This document shows, piece by piece, positions 5,194-5,234 of a DNA stretch of 5,234 nucleotides; within the stretch, counting starts at the first letter, position 1; each line of letters begins with the position of its first letter. Position numbers and translations under genes: made by a program. The notes below the pieces were generated by a model, which saw only the letters and a program-made list of their open reading frames with translations, did not search any database and was not told where the DNA came from. The DNA lies in the NCBI RefSeq assembly GCF_934754915.1, contig NZ_CAKVKB010000187.1:1-5234 (forward strand), in the 5' to 3' direction. The DNA comes from an uncultured Clostridium sp. (GTDB taxonomy: Bacteria; Bacillota; Clostridia; Clostridiales; Clostridiaceae).

Positions 5194-5223
5194 GGCACTC
5201 CACAGAAAATGTGGAGTGTTTTT
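5194..5223 (+). terminator. Hairpin with T-run, intrinsic terminator (better on plus strand)
   Basis: CACTCCACA (5196-5204) pairs perfectly with TGTGGAGTG (5210-5218) around a 5-nt loop, GAAAA. On the plus strand TTTTT follows at once (5219-5223), the form of an intrinsic terminator. Read on the minus strand, the stem is followed by CCTAATTTTT, a weaker version that could end a leftward gene from beyond the right edge, 35 nt before the TTG of the winged-helix gene. No plus-strand gene in the window needs it, so its real direction is uncertain. Confidence 0.65.
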
Positions 5224-5234
5224 GCAATTACTAC

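Noticed and set aside
1..5234. CRISPR array, tRNA genes, insertion sequence ends, reverse transcriptase template repeats
   Set aside because: No regularly spaced repeats, no tRNA-like T-loop sequences, no transposase or reverse transcriptase motifs and no long terminal inverted repeats were seen on either strand.

Overview
This AT-rich window is tightly packed, and every supported gene reads leftward on the minus strand. Strong Shine-Dalgarno (SD) sites of the AAAGGAG type, the low G+C, and runs of small overlapping genes suggest a phage, prophage or phage-like mobile element of a low-GC Firmicute, probably a gut clostridium. No structural, lysis, integrase or terminase gene is present, so phage versus plasmid cannot be settled. 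It looks like an early or accessory operon.

Layout in transcription order (right to left): a hairpin (5196-5218) precedes a two-winged-helix protein (5161-4427, TTG start) that resembles replication initiators. A near-perfect vegetative promoter (TTGACA, 17 bp, TATACT; 4400-4372) with a palindrome over its -10 box then fires into a 103-aa small protein (4311-4000). Next comes about 250 bp (3999-3750) without a normal gene. It holds a 72-codon open frame with no canonical start (4010-3792), inverted and direct repeats, and a possible -10 box. A 304-aa GIY-YIG/T5orf172-type protein follows (3749-2835). It overlaps a chain of small genes joined by overlapping stops and starts: 41 aa (2838-2713), 140 aa and Cys-rich (2716-2294), 57 aa (2294-2121), 105 aa (2128-1811). 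The chain ends with a radical SAM protein (1771-581) and an unrecognised gene running off the left edge (563 to before 1).

The most unusual signal is in translation starts. The radical SAM gene and the left-edge gene have no ATG, GTG or TTG where the protein must begin. At the expected distance from an excellent SD they have ATT and ATA. These two genes and the TTG-start gene all carry an SD extended by TGAT, close to the full anti-SD complement AAAGGAGGTGAT. The ATG-start genes with a clear intergenic SD have only the short core. Strong SD pairing may compensate for weak starts. A start caller limited to ATG/GTG/TTG would lose the first 21 residues of the radical SAM protein and miss the left-edge gene's true start.

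How the genes work together is largely unknown. The overlaps imply co-expression from the 4400-4372 promoter, perhaps with internal promoters.
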